A stretch of DNA of 64,000 nucleotides. It comes from Bin55 sp028819195. GTDB taxonomy: Bacteria > Pseudomonadota > Gammaproteobacteria > Pseudomonadales > Azotimanducaceae. The first letter of the stretch is position 1; every line of letters begins with the position of its first letter. This document shows, one piece after another, positions 26,737-35,032 of the stretch. The position numbers and the translations under genes were made by a program. The notes under the pieces are model-generated. The model did not search any database, was not told the origin of the DNA, and was given only the letters and a program-made list of their open reading frames with translations. The stretch is taken from contig JAPPMF010000007.1 in the NCBI GenBank assembly GCA_028819195.1, positions 81,337-145,336 of the forward strand, in the 5' to 3' direction.

Positions 26737-27157
26737 TAAAGTAGCGCACTATTGCTGCTCGCGCCTCTTCTGCCGCTTGCAAATGGATTGCAAGGTCGGG
26801 CGCTGGCAACAAATTACCTCCCTGTTCAGGCCACTCTATGAGCTGTAGATGGCTCAATTCCATTTGTTCCAGTAGACCAATATACTCGATTTCGCTTGGT
26901 TTTGCAAGTCGATAGAGATCAATATGGAGAATATTTATGCCTTGGAGCTCGTACGGTTCGATTAACGTATAGGTCGGACTTGCGACCGGACCTACATAAC
27001 CCAGAGCACGTAACCAACCTCTAACCAAGGTGGTTTTACCAGCACCTAAATCTCCATAAAGAAAGATCAGTCCTGCTTTTATTTTAGTCGCGAGTGACTT
27101 TCCTAGAGCTAAGGTGTCTTCGACGGTCGCGAGTTGAAAGGTCCGTTCAACTGTCAT
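26708..27157 (-). CDS. tsaE: tRNA threonylcarbamoyladenosine biosynthesis ATPase TsaE
   Basis: TsaE is the ATPase needed by the TsaBCD machinery that makes t6A37 on ANN-decoding tRNAs. The 149-residue product has Walker A GDLGAGKTT at residues 35-43, the VASPTYTLIEPY segment and the HIDLYRL and LIEWPE motifs. It is in the conserved nnr-tsaE-amiC order, three bases after nnr. Confidence 0.95.
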   Translation of the reverse strand: MTVERTFQLATVEDTLALGKSLATKIKAGLIFLYGDLGAGKTTLVRGWLRALGYVGPVASPTYTLIEPYELQGINILHIDLYRLAKPSEIEYIGLLEQMELSHLQLIEWPEQGGNLLPAPDLAIHLQAAEEARAAIVRYFNGELQPFSQ

Positions 27158-27160
27158 AAG

Positions 27161-28636
27161 TTACGACAATACATCGCCGAAGCGAATATTTGCGACTAAA
27201 TCTCGTGCCAACAGCACTTTATGTTCCGCTTGTCTTTCGGCGCGAATGCAGGCATTATGATGTAATAACGTTCCTACTTGTACCGCTTCTAAGGGATCTT
27301 CGGTGTTCAAGTAACTTCCGGCGATTAGTCCAGTGAGTACATCGCCACTCCCAGCGGTCGCTAGCGCCGGGTTGGCAAAAGTAGAAAGGTACTTTATCTC
27401 CCCGTTCTTAGCTACGAGTGAGCCTGCACCTTTAAGAACCACAGTACAACAATACGCTTTCGACAATTTTTTCGCAAAGGAGGGTCTATCTTGGTTCACC
27501 GTTTTGGAATCTGAGTCTAACATCCGTGCAGCTTCGCCAGCGTGTGGTGTGAGTATCGCATGACTCAGATCGATGGATCGAGAATGTTTTAAAAGTCGTA
27601 AAGCATCCGCATCGATGACTAGTTTTTTCGGTTGGTTCTGAATAACTTCTTGAAAGATCGATTCCCCCCAACTTCTGGTCCCTAGTCCAGGTCCTAGCGC
27701 AACTACATCTGCTTTCGCTAAGTGTGCTGCTATGTCTGCGTTATTGTTGTATTCAGCAACGATACATTCTGGGCACCGCGATAACAGCGGTGCAAGATGT
27801 TCTTTACGGGTCAAGACGCGAACGAGTCCAGCGCCAGCTCTTTGGACCGCTTCGACAGCTAGGATAATGGCACCCCCCATGGAGTGATCGCCTCCGACGA
27901 AGAGCGTGCAACCTTTTTCGTATTTATGTGCAGTTGGTTTGTGTTTAGGTTTGGAAATTACTGTACGAGACGATTCGAGTACGGGTATGCCCGAAACTTT
28001 TTCGTAGATTTCTTGAGGAATCCCTAAATCACAGATGTGCAATTCGCCACAATAGTCGATACCTGGACCGGTTAATGTACCAATTTTTGGACATACAAAG
28101 GAGCAGGTCATTTTGGCGCGAACCGGATTTTCGGTGAGCAAACCGCCGGTAGAAGCATTGATACCACTTGGAACATCGAGAGCAACCACGTTCTTATCCG
28201 TCGAATTGATTTGCTCGATTGCAGTTTGATAGGGTTCTCGAATCGAGTCTTTGGCACCCGTTCCTAAAAGCGCATCCACAATCACATCAGCTGGTTCGAC
28301 TTCTTGAGAGACAACTATGTCTTGTTCAGTCAGTTGCAGATAAGCTTTTCTTGCGTCGCCGGCTAGTCGGTCCACACTACCGATTGATTTAACTGTGACC
28401 CTGAGCCCAGCTTTATGTGCTAGCGAAGCCACAACAAACCCATCACCCGCATTATTTCCCGAGCCGGCGACCACGTGGATCGAGCGAGTTTTTGGCCACT
28501 CTGATATGAGGCAGTCAAACGCGAATTGTCCCGCCCGTTGCATCAACGTAAAACTAGGAAAACCCAACGATCGAATGGCTAAGCGATCAAGTTCACGAGA
28601 TTCTTCGGCGGTGTAAACTCGATTCCATTGTTTCAT
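27161..28636 (-). CDS. nnr: Bifunctional NAD(P)H-hydrate epimerase / dehydratase
   Basis: Nnr repairs hydrated NADH and NADPH. The 491 residues comprise the N-terminal YjeF epimerase domain (about 1-215, with VVAGSGNNAGDGFVVA and ALDVPSGINASTG) and the C-terminal ADP-dependent dehydratase of the ribokinase fold (about 225-490, with LTPHAGEAARML and ATAGSGDVLTGLIAG). It diverges from queG with only about 13-16 bases between start codons, so the two promoters must overlap or lie in the coding regions. Confidence 0.96.
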   Translation of the reverse strand: MKQWNRVYTAEESRELDRLAIRSLGFPSFTLMQRAGQFAFDCLISEWPKTRSIHVVAGSGNNAGDGFVVASLAHKAGLRVTVKSIGSVDRLAGDARKAYLQLTEQDIVVSQEVEPADVIVDALLGTGAKDSIREPYQTAIEQINSTDKNVVALDVPSGINASTGGLLTENPVRAKMTCSFVCPKIGTLTGPGIDYCGELHICDLGIPQEIYEKVSGIPVLESSRTVISKPKHKPTAHKYEKGCTLFVGGDHSMGGAIILAVEAVQRAGAGLVRVLTRKEHLAPLLSRCPECIVAEYNNNADIAAHLAKADVVALGPGLGTRSWGESIFQEVIQNQPKKLVIDADALRLLKHSRSIDLSHAILTPHAGEAARMLDSDSKTVNQDRPSFAKKLSKAYCCTVVLKGAGSLVAKNGEIKYLSTFANPALATAGSGDVLTGLIAGSYLNTEDPLEAVQVGTLLHHNACIRAERQAEHKVLLARDLVANIRFGDVLS

Positions 28637-28652
28637 ACTACAATTTTACGTG

Positions 28653-29717
28653 ATGGACGTTCACGAGTTACGACAGGATATTGATCGTTGGGCACACGAC
28701 TTAGGTTTTGATCAAGTCGGGGTAACGGATACTGATTTATCGAACGTAAGTCAGGATTATCGCGAGTGGCTACGGCAAGGATTCCACGGCGAAATGAGTT
28801 ATATGAACCGTAACATCAAGAAGCGGGTAGCTCCGCATGAACTATTACCTGGCACTGTTCGAGTGATCTCGGCGCGAATGAATTATCTGACTTTTCCAGC
28901 ACCGACCGAAATTACTGATCCAACCAAGGCTTATATCTCACGGTACGCCTTAGGACGCGACTATCACAAAGTTGTTCGGCGCCGATTAGCGAAGATCGCA
29001 CGTAAGATGGTAGATAAAGCGGGTGGTACTCACCGCGCCTTTGTCGATTCTGCTCCAGTCCTAGAAAAACCTCTTGCGGTGAAAGCGGGGTTAGGTTGGG
29101 TAGGCAAAAACACCTTAGTCTTAAACTCACAAGCTGGTTCGTATTTTTTCTTGGGCGAAATATTCACCGATATTCCACTGCCGACGTCACAAGATACAGC
29201 AGTAGCACAGTGTGGTTCTTGTAAAGCTTGTTTAGTGAAGTGTCCGACCGATGCTTTAGTCGCTCCAGGGAAATTAGATGCGCGGAAATGTATTTCTTAT
29301 CTGACGATTGAGTTAAAGGGTACGATTCCCATTGAACTGCGACCGAAAATTGGTAATCGCATCTTCGGTTGCGATGATTGTCAATTGATTTGCCCGTGGA
29401 ATCGTTTTGCGTCGTCGACAACCATTCAAGATTTTGAGCCTCGGCAACACTTAGATGACGTGTCAATTATCGATTTACTTGAGTGGGATGAATCAACCTT
29501 TCGTGAGAAAACAGAGGGTATGGCAATCAAGCGAGTGAATTACTCGCAATGGGTACGAAATCTAGCGGTTGCTGCTGGTAATTCAACCTACAGTGTTAAG
29601 TTGGAAAAAGTCTTAGTTGAGAAAAGAACTGAGATGGAAAACCGCAACGATTCGACCGTTGTTGAACACATTAACTGGGCGCTTTGTCAACTCTTGGCTG
29701 AAACTCAGAACCGATAA
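28653..29717 (+). CDS. queG: Epoxyqueuosine reductase QueG
   Basis: QueG performs the last, cobalamin-dependent step of queuosine synthesis on tRNA. The ~354-residue protein has the N-terminal DUF1730-like cobalamin-binding part with LEKPLAVKAGLGWVGKN, then two [4Fe-4S] clusters signalled by C-G-S-C-K-A-C-x3-C-P and by CDDCQLICPWNRF, and C-terminal HEAT-like helices. The ATG at 28653 is chosen; GTG one codon earlier is an alternative. It diverges from nnr, as in E. coli. Its last 47 bases overlap the 3' end of orn on the other strand. Confidence 0.96.
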   Translation: MDVHELRQDIDRWAHDLGFDQVGVTDTDLSNVSQDYREWLRQGFHGEMSYMNRNIKKRVAPHELLPGTVRVISARMNYLTFPAPTEITDPTKAYISRYALGRDYHKVVRRRLAKIARKMVDKAGGTHRAFVDSAPVLEKPLAVKAGLGWVGKNTLVLNSQAGSYFFLGEIFTDIPLPTSQDTAVAQCGSCKACLVKCPTDALVAPGKLDARKCISYLTIELKGTIPIELRPKIGNRIFGCDDCQLICPWNRFASSTTIQDFEPRQHLDDVSIIDLLEWDESTFREKTEGMAIKRVNYSQWVRNLAVAAGNSTYSVKLEKVLVEKRTEMENRNDSTVVEHINWALCQLLAETQNR

Positions 29718-30240
29718 AAAATCGTCGATAGAAATTGAGTTCAGCAATGGATTCAAGGATGTCGTCTAAGGCTCGATGTGCATTCTTTTTCTTCATTTTG
29801 GCACGTAGCGCGGGCGCCCAGCGTCGCACGAGTTCTTTGACAGAGCTCACATCGATATTTCGATAGTGAAAGTGTGATTCGAGTGTCGGCATGTACCGTT
29901 TCAGAAAGTTTCGATCCTGACTGATGGAATTACCGCAAAGTGGTGACTTATTGGGTTCGGTGTGACTTGAAACAAAATCGTAAATCACTGCTTCTGCTTC
30001 TTCGAGAAAGACTTTCGACTGTTTTACTTCGGCAAGTAAGCCTGACTGAGAATGGTGCTTTAGATTCCATGAATCCATTTTGGCAAGTTCTTCTTCAGGT
30101 TGAAATACTGCCATAGCAATACCTTCAGCTATGAGGTTGAGATCAGAATCCGTAATCACGGCGGCAATTTCGAGAATTACATCTTTTTCTGGATCCAATC
30201 CCGTCATTTCCAGATCGATCCAAATGAGATTAGTCGTCAT
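29671..30240 (-). CDS. orn: Oligoribonuclease
   Basis: Orn degrades RNA dinucleotides and oligos of a few bases to mononucleotides and removes pGpG. The 189-residue DEDDh exonuclease has WIDLEMTGLD near the start, the CGNSISQDRNFLKRYMP block, and NAHRALDDILESI with the catalytic His/Asp. About eight residues longer than E. coli Orn; the extra C-terminal tail is what overlaps queG convergently by 47 bases. Confidence 0.97.
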   Translation of the reverse strand: MTTNLIWIDLEMTGLDPEKDVILEIAAVITDSDLNLIAEGIAMAVFQPEEELAKMDSWNLKHHSQSGLLAEVKQSKVFLEEAEAVIYDFVSSHTEPNKSPLCGNSISQDRNFLKRYMPTLESHFHYRNIDVSSVKELVRRWAPALRAKMKKKNAHRALDDILESIAELNFYRRFFIGSEFQPRVDKAPS

Positions 30241-30254
30241 AATTTTGGCTCAAC

Positions 30255-31184
30255 TCACACTCGGGCATTGGGAAATGATAACACTTCGTCTAGACTATTT
30301 GCATTAACTTTGAGGGCACATAGCCGATCAAAACCAAGTGCTACTCCAGCACAGGTAGGAAGTCCGTGTTCCATCGCGGCTAACAGTTTTATATCTTTTG
30401 CGATCTTCGGTAAACCATCGTCGTCTCGCAGTTGATTATCTTTGTCCATGCGTCGACTGAGTTCAGCAGCGTCAACCAATTCGTCATAACCATTGGCTAT
30501 CTCTAGTTGATTTACCCAGAGTTCAAACCGTTCAGCGACTACCTTGCCGTTGACCATTTTTGTTTTGGCAAGAGCAGCGGATTCCTTTGGAAAGTCACAA
30601 ATGAATAATCGCGGAGGTAGCGGACGTTGGGTGGCTTGAGAATAGAGAAAGTCATTTACTTCGTGAGTCTTTAGCGTCCCGTGATATCCAAGTTTAGGTA
30701 GTATTGATTGCAATTTTTGCGAATTTAACTGCGCGAATTCAATGGACAACTGTTGTTCGATGAGTGTATCAAATGACCAGGTAACGTACTTAGCTTTTCC
30801 GAGAATGCAGTCGACCAGTTTTGCGACTTCCCGTTGTAGATCTGTAGCAGAAAAGCCGATTCTATACCATTCCAACATGGTAAATTCAGGATTATGCCAG
30901 CGACCTGATTCGGCGTCTCGGAAAACTGAGGCTAATTGATAGCAGGACGGCATACCTGCAGCCAATAGTCTCTTCAATAAGTATTCCGGTGAGGTTTGTA
31001 GATACCCTTCACCGGGGATTTCAAAGGATGTGATATACCGATCGGTTACGGTCGTTCGACCTAGCAACGGGGTTTGTACTTCGATAACATTGCGGTTGTG
31101 AAAGAATTTTCTGACGTTCCAGAGAATTTGGGCTCTGACTTTTATGTTGTCGATGGAAGCACTAGGTTGCCAGGAAGTTGACAC
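30255..31184 (-). CDS. epmA: Elongation factor P--(R)-beta-lysine ligase EpmA
   Basis: EpmA (PoxA/GenX) is a lysyl-tRNA-synthetase paralogue that attaches (R)-beta-lysine to a lysine of EF-P. The 309 residues contain only the class II catalytic core: LQTSPEYLLKRLLAAG, SVFRDAESGRWHNPEFTMLEW (motif 2 zone) and the C-terminal AGVALGFDRLCAL (motif 3). The anticodon-binding domain of LysRS is absent. Its ATG overlaps the efp stop by one base, a telling link between substrate and modifying enzyme. Confidence 0.97.
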   Translation of the reverse strand: MSTSWQPSASIDNIKVRAQILWNVRKFFHNRNVIEVQTPLLGRTTVTDRYITSFEIPGEGYLQTSPEYLLKRLLAAGMPSCYQLASVFRDAESGRWHNPEFTMLEWYRIGFSATDLQREVAKLVDCILGKAKYVTWSFDTLIEQQLSIEFAQLNSQKLQSILPKLGYHGTLKTHEVNDFLYSQATQRPLPPRLFICDFPKESAALAKTKMVNGKVVAERFELWVNQLEIANGYDELVDAAELSRRMDKDNQLRDDDGLPKIAKDIKLLAAMEHGLPTCAGVALGFDRLCALKVNANSLDEVLSFPNARV

Positions 31185-31756
31185 TAATCTTTACTTCGAC
31201 CAACATATTCTCTGGTGCGTGTGTCAACTTTTAGCAAGTCGCCATTGTTGATGAAAAGCGGTACGCGAATAGTCGCACCAGTCGCGAGTTTTGCCGGTTT
31301 ACTCCCACCGGAAACCGTATCGCCTTTCAACCCCGGATCAGTGTCGACTACTTCAACTGTGATAAAGTTTGGTGGCAAGATTGCAATCGGTTGTCCATTC
31401 CATAGGGTCACGGTACAACGAGTTTGTTCAATCAACCAATTTTTCGCATCGCCTACAACTTCTTCGTTCGCGGCAAATTGTTCGAAAGTGTCTTCTGGTC
31501 GCATAAAGTGCCATTCATAACCGTCCGTGTACAGATAGTCGACTTCGAATTCGATGATATCCGCAGCTTCCAACGTTTCGCCACTACGTAGCGTACGTTC
31601 CCATACTCGACCGGTAATGAAGTTACGAAATTTCGCCCGTGTGAACGCTTGGCCCTTACCAGGCTTCACAAACTCGGCTTCAAGAATCACGCATGGAGAT
31701 CCTTCAAGCAGTACTTTCAGTCCGGGTTTGAATTCGTTGGTAGAATAACTAGTCAT
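31184..31756 (-). CDS. efp: Elongation factor P
   Basis: EF-P relieves ribosome stalling at polyproline. The 190-residue protein has three OB-like domains; the modified lysine lies in the loop FVKPGKGQAF near residue 34. Presence of epmA and epmB on either side shows that the beta-lysylation route is used. It is transcribed divergently from epmB with only a few to 28 bases between starts, depending on the epmB start. Confidence 0.98.
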   Translation of the reverse strand: MTSYSTNEFKPGLKVLLEGSPCVILEAEFVKPGKGQAFTRAKFRNFITGRVWERTLRSGETLEAADIIEFEVDYLYTDGYEWHFMRPEDTFEQFAANEEVVGDAKNWLIEQTRCTVTLWNGQPIAILPPNFITVEVVDTDPGLKGDTVSGGSKPAKLATGATIRVPLFINNGDLLKVDTRTREYVGRSKD

Positions 31757-31784
31757 TGTTTTGGCCGTCCAGAATATCTCGAAT

Positions 31785-32801
31785 ATGATACACTTGCCTA
31801 GCCTGCCATGGGACGATAAAGCTTGGCAAGGACACTTACGCGATTCTGTAAAGTCTGCACAGGAACTCGCTGCGCTATTAAATCTTTCAACTCATTCATT
31901 GACGTGGATAAATGACAGTGACTTTCCGTTGTTTGTACCGAAAAACTTTGTCAAACGTATGGAAATCGGTAATCCTCATGACCCGTTGTTGCGTCAGATC
32001 GTGCCTATTGAAGATGAGTTACGCCTAGTCAATGGCTTTAGTGTCGAACCGTTGAACGAGTCCAAATATAGTCCAAGTTCAGGGTTAATCCAGAAGTACG
32101 ATGGACGCGTCTTAGTAATCACTAGTTCCGCGTGCCCCGTACATTGTCGATACTGTTTTCGCCGGCATTTTCCCTATAAAGATTTCAGACTGGATTCCCT
32201 CTCTCAGGTACTTGATTACGTCTCTGAAGATCAGTCAATCCAAGAAGTCATCCTCTCTGGTGGAGATCCGTTATCGGTTCGTGATTCAGTTCTGGAAACT
32301 TTCATACAACGACTCGAACAGTTCAAGCATGTACGGATACTTCGATTTCACACTCGTTTTCCGATCATGATTCCGCAACGGATTACTTCACGGTTGTTAC
32401 GGTGTTTTGAAGCATCCACACTCAATATAGTCGTTGTGTTGCATGCCAACCACGCGAATGAGATCGATCAAGATGTAGAAACGGCGTGCGTAGCTTTGCT
32501 ACGAAGTAGAGTAGAAACTCTGAACCAAAGCGTACTGCTAAAAGGGATTAATGATTCGCACGAAGCTTTAGTCGATTTGTCGTACCGATTATCGGATGCA
32601 AAAATTTCACCGTACTACCTCCACTTACTCGACCGTGTTCAGGGGGCGGCTCACTTTGAAGTGTCTGAGGTGCGGGCAAAGACGTTGGTCGGTGAAATGC
32701 AGCGGCGATTACCTGGTTATTTGGTACCGCGTTTGGTCAGAGAACAACCCGGGCAACCGTCAAAAACGTTGTACGAACCGACGGCAGTGGAATCATTCTA
32801 G
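31785..32801 (+). CDS. epmB: EF-P beta-lysylation protein EpmB (lysine 2,3-aminomutase)
   Basis: EpmB is a radical-SAM, PLP-dependent aminomutase that turns (S)-alpha-lysine into (R)-beta-lysine for EpmA. The radical-SAM cluster motif C-x3-C-x2-C is seen in SSACPVHCRYCFRRHF, and the VILSGGDPL segment follows. The ATG at 31785 gives 338 residues; a TTG at 31761 adds eight codons and cannot be excluded. Neither has a clear Shine-Dalgarno. The last nine bases overlap the 3' end of parC on the other strand. Confidence 0.94.
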   Translation: MIHLPSLPWDDKAWQGHLRDSVKSAQELAALLNLSTHSLTWINDSDFPLFVPKNFVKRMEIGNPHDPLLRQIVPIEDELRLVNGFSVEPLNESKYSPSSGLIQKYDGRVLVITSSACPVHCRYCFRRHFPYKDFRLDSLSQVLDYVSEDQSIQEVILSGGDPLSVRDSVLETFIQRLEQFKHVRILRFHTRFPIMIPQRITSRLLRCFEASTLNIVVVLHANHANEIDQDVETACVALLRSRVETLNQSVLLKGINDSHEALVDLSYRLSDAKISPYYLHLLDRVQGAAHFEVSEVRAKTLVGEMQRRLPGYLVPRLVREQPGQPSKTLYEPTAVESF

Positions 32802-35024
32802 ATCGACATAGTCGACCTTTCTAAAACCTTTTGGTAGAAACTTACCTCTTGTTCCGCGATTACCTAGGTAGTCAGCTAAATCTTGATGGCGAAAGATTTT
32901 CTTACGTTTACCACTATACAAGACTAGTTTCGTTGTGTCGTCTACACCACGGGAAAAACACAGCCTATCAGTCTCTTCAAACAGATCTTTTTTCGGTAAT
33001 GAAATCAGTCTAACTCCCTTACCCTTTTTGCGAATAGGGACATCATTGACTCGAATGACAAGTAACCGACCGGATTGAGTGATTAGTGCAAGCAAGCCAT
33101 TTTTTGGTGCGATAACGGGTTGCAACAATTCTCGTGACTCTTCCAGAATCACTACTGATTTTCCTCCTTTCATTTGGGTAATCGCGTCGGTAATTGGTAA
33201 ACGAAAGCCTTCCCCATGGGAATTTGACACGATCATTTCTTGCGCGGCAGTCGAAGCTAATCCGATGAACTGCGAACCGGAGGGTGGCGAAAGGTGTTTG
33301 GTTAACGGTTCTCCATATCCCTTAGCTGAGGGCAATGTGGCGATCGGTAAGGTATAGGTCCGTCCTAGGTTATCAAAAAAGATACATTGCTCATTCATTC
33401 TCGCTTGCAGCGAAATGAGGCACGAGTCGCCTTCGCGATAGTTCAATTGTTGTGAAATGTCTTCTTCGTGACCTTTACGTACCCTAATCCAACCGCGTTC
33501 AGAAAGTACCACTGTGACCGGTTCTTTGGTAACTAGATCAGTCTCGGTATAGGCTAAGGCAGCCGTTGCGCTGTGATCTAAATCAGTCTTGCGGTCGTCG
33601 CCGTATGAATCAAAAACCTGTCGTAATTCTTGACGAATTAAGGAATTCAGTCCACGCGGTGAATTTAGCACTTTACTTTTTTCCACTCGCTCCGCAGCTA
33701 GCATTGCTTTTTCTTCACTGAGTTTTACATGTTCCAAGCGAGACAGTTGACGGATTCTCAAGTCAAGAATCGCATTCGCTTGAATTTCCGTGAGATTGAA
33801 TCGTTGTATTAGTACAAGTTTCGGTTGTTCTTCTTCTCGCACGATTTGTAACACTTCGTCGATATTGAGATGTGCAATCAGCAACCCATTGATGATTTCG
33901 ATTCGTCGATCGATTTGTTCGATACGATAGGTGAGTCGTCGTCGCACAACTATTTTTCGATACTGCAACCATTCTTTCAGGAATTCTTTGAGCGAAAACA
34001 CCTTCGGACGGGAATTTAGACCAATCACATTGAAGTTCCAACGGAAGCTTCGTTCCAAGTCGGTGGTAGCAAACAAGTGATGCATGAGTCGATCTACTTC
34101 AACTCGATTTGAGCGTGGTACCAGAACTAATCGAGTGGGGTTTTCGTGATCTGACTCATCGCGAATATCTTCGAGGTAAGGTAGTTTCTTAGCTTGCATT
34201 TGTTGAGCAATTTGTTCCAGAATGCGCGCTGGTGAACTTTGGTAGGGTAATTCGGTAACGATGATTTCGCCATCGTTATATTCGTACCGGGCGCGGCAGC
34301 GAACAGATCCTTGACCAGTTTCATACATTGTCAATAGCTCTTCTCGAGATGAAGTAATGATTCCACCGGTCGGAAAATCTGGTCCCTCAATGATCTCAAG
34401 AAGTTCATCGGTTGTGATACTGGGTGAGTTGAGTAATGCGATGCAAGCGTTAATGACACTGCGTAAATTGTGTGGTAGGATGTCGGTAGCCATCCCGACT
34501 GCGATACCGGTACAACCATTCATTAACAGGAACGGGGCTTGGGCTGGTAAAGTTACCGGTTCCTGCAATGTCCCGTCAAAGTTTGGGATGAAATCGACAG
34601 TCCCTTGTTGGATTTCTGCAAATAGCAGTGCCGCGATTTTGGTTAAGCGAGATTCTGTATAGCGTTGTGCTGCAAACGATTTTGGTTCGTCAGTGGCGCC
34701 CCAGTTTCCTTGTCCGTCGATGAGCGGATAGCGATAAGAAAAGGGTTGTGCCATCACAACCATGGATTCATAGCAAGCAGTTTCGCCATGGGGGTGATAT
34801 TTACCGATCACTTCACCGATCGTGCGGGCCGATTTCGCATACTTGGACTGGTGCGTGATACCCAGTCTTTGCATGGCATAAATTATTCGTCGCTGGACTG
34901 GTTTTAGCCCATCCCCGACAAAGGGTAGAGCGCGATCATTGATGACATACATAGAGTAGTCAAGATAAGCGCGCTCGGTATAGTCTTTAAGTTCTAAACT
35001 GTCTGAGTTTTCCTCAAGAATCAT
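32793..35024 (-). CDS. parC: DNA topoisomerase IV subunit A
   Basis: ParC is the DNA-cleaving subunit of topoisomerase IV, which decatenates daughter chromosomes. The 743 residues (E. coli 752) include the winged-helix region with the quinolone-determining segment KYHPHGETACYESM (Thr82 and Glu86 at the positions of E. coli Ser80 and Glu84), and AAQRYTESRLTK with the catalytic tyrosine. The beta-pinwheel C-terminal domain is present. Thr instead of Ser at the first site is a natural variant. It lies nine bases after parE. Confidence 0.97.
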   Translation of the reverse strand: MILEENSDSLELKDYTERAYLDYSMYVINDRALPFVGDGLKPVQRRIIYAMQRLGITHQSKYAKSARTIGEVIGKYHPHGETACYESMVVMAQPFSYRYPLIDGQGNWGATDEPKSFAAQRYTESRLTKIAALLFAEIQQGTVDFIPNFDGTLQEPVTLPAQAPFLLMNGCTGIAVGMATDILPHNLRSVINACIALLNSPSITTDELLEIIEGPDFPTGGIITSSREELLTMYETGQGSVRCRARYEYNDGEIIVTELPYQSSPARILEQIAQQMQAKKLPYLEDIRDESDHENPTRLVLVPRSNRVEVDRLMHHLFATTDLERSFRWNFNVIGLNSRPKVFSLKEFLKEWLQYRKIVVRRRLTYRIEQIDRRIEIINGLLIAHLNIDEVLQIVREEEQPKLVLIQRFNLTEIQANAILDLRIRQLSRLEHVKLSEEKAMLAAERVEKSKVLNSPRGLNSLIRQELRQVFDSYGDDRKTDLDHSATAALAYTETDLVTKEPVTVVLSERGWIRVRKGHEEDISQQLNYREGDSCLISLQARMNEQCIFFDNLGRTYTLPIATLPSAKGYGEPLTKHLSPPSGSQFIGLASTAAQEMIVSNSHGEGFRLPITDAITQMKGGKSVVILEESRELLQPVIAPKNGLLALITQSGRLLVIRVNDVPIRKKGKGVRLISLPKKDLFEETDRLCFSRGVDDTTKLVLYSGKRKKIFRHQDLADYLGNRGTRGKFLPKGFRKVDYVDLE

Positions 35025-35032
35025 GATGCGGT

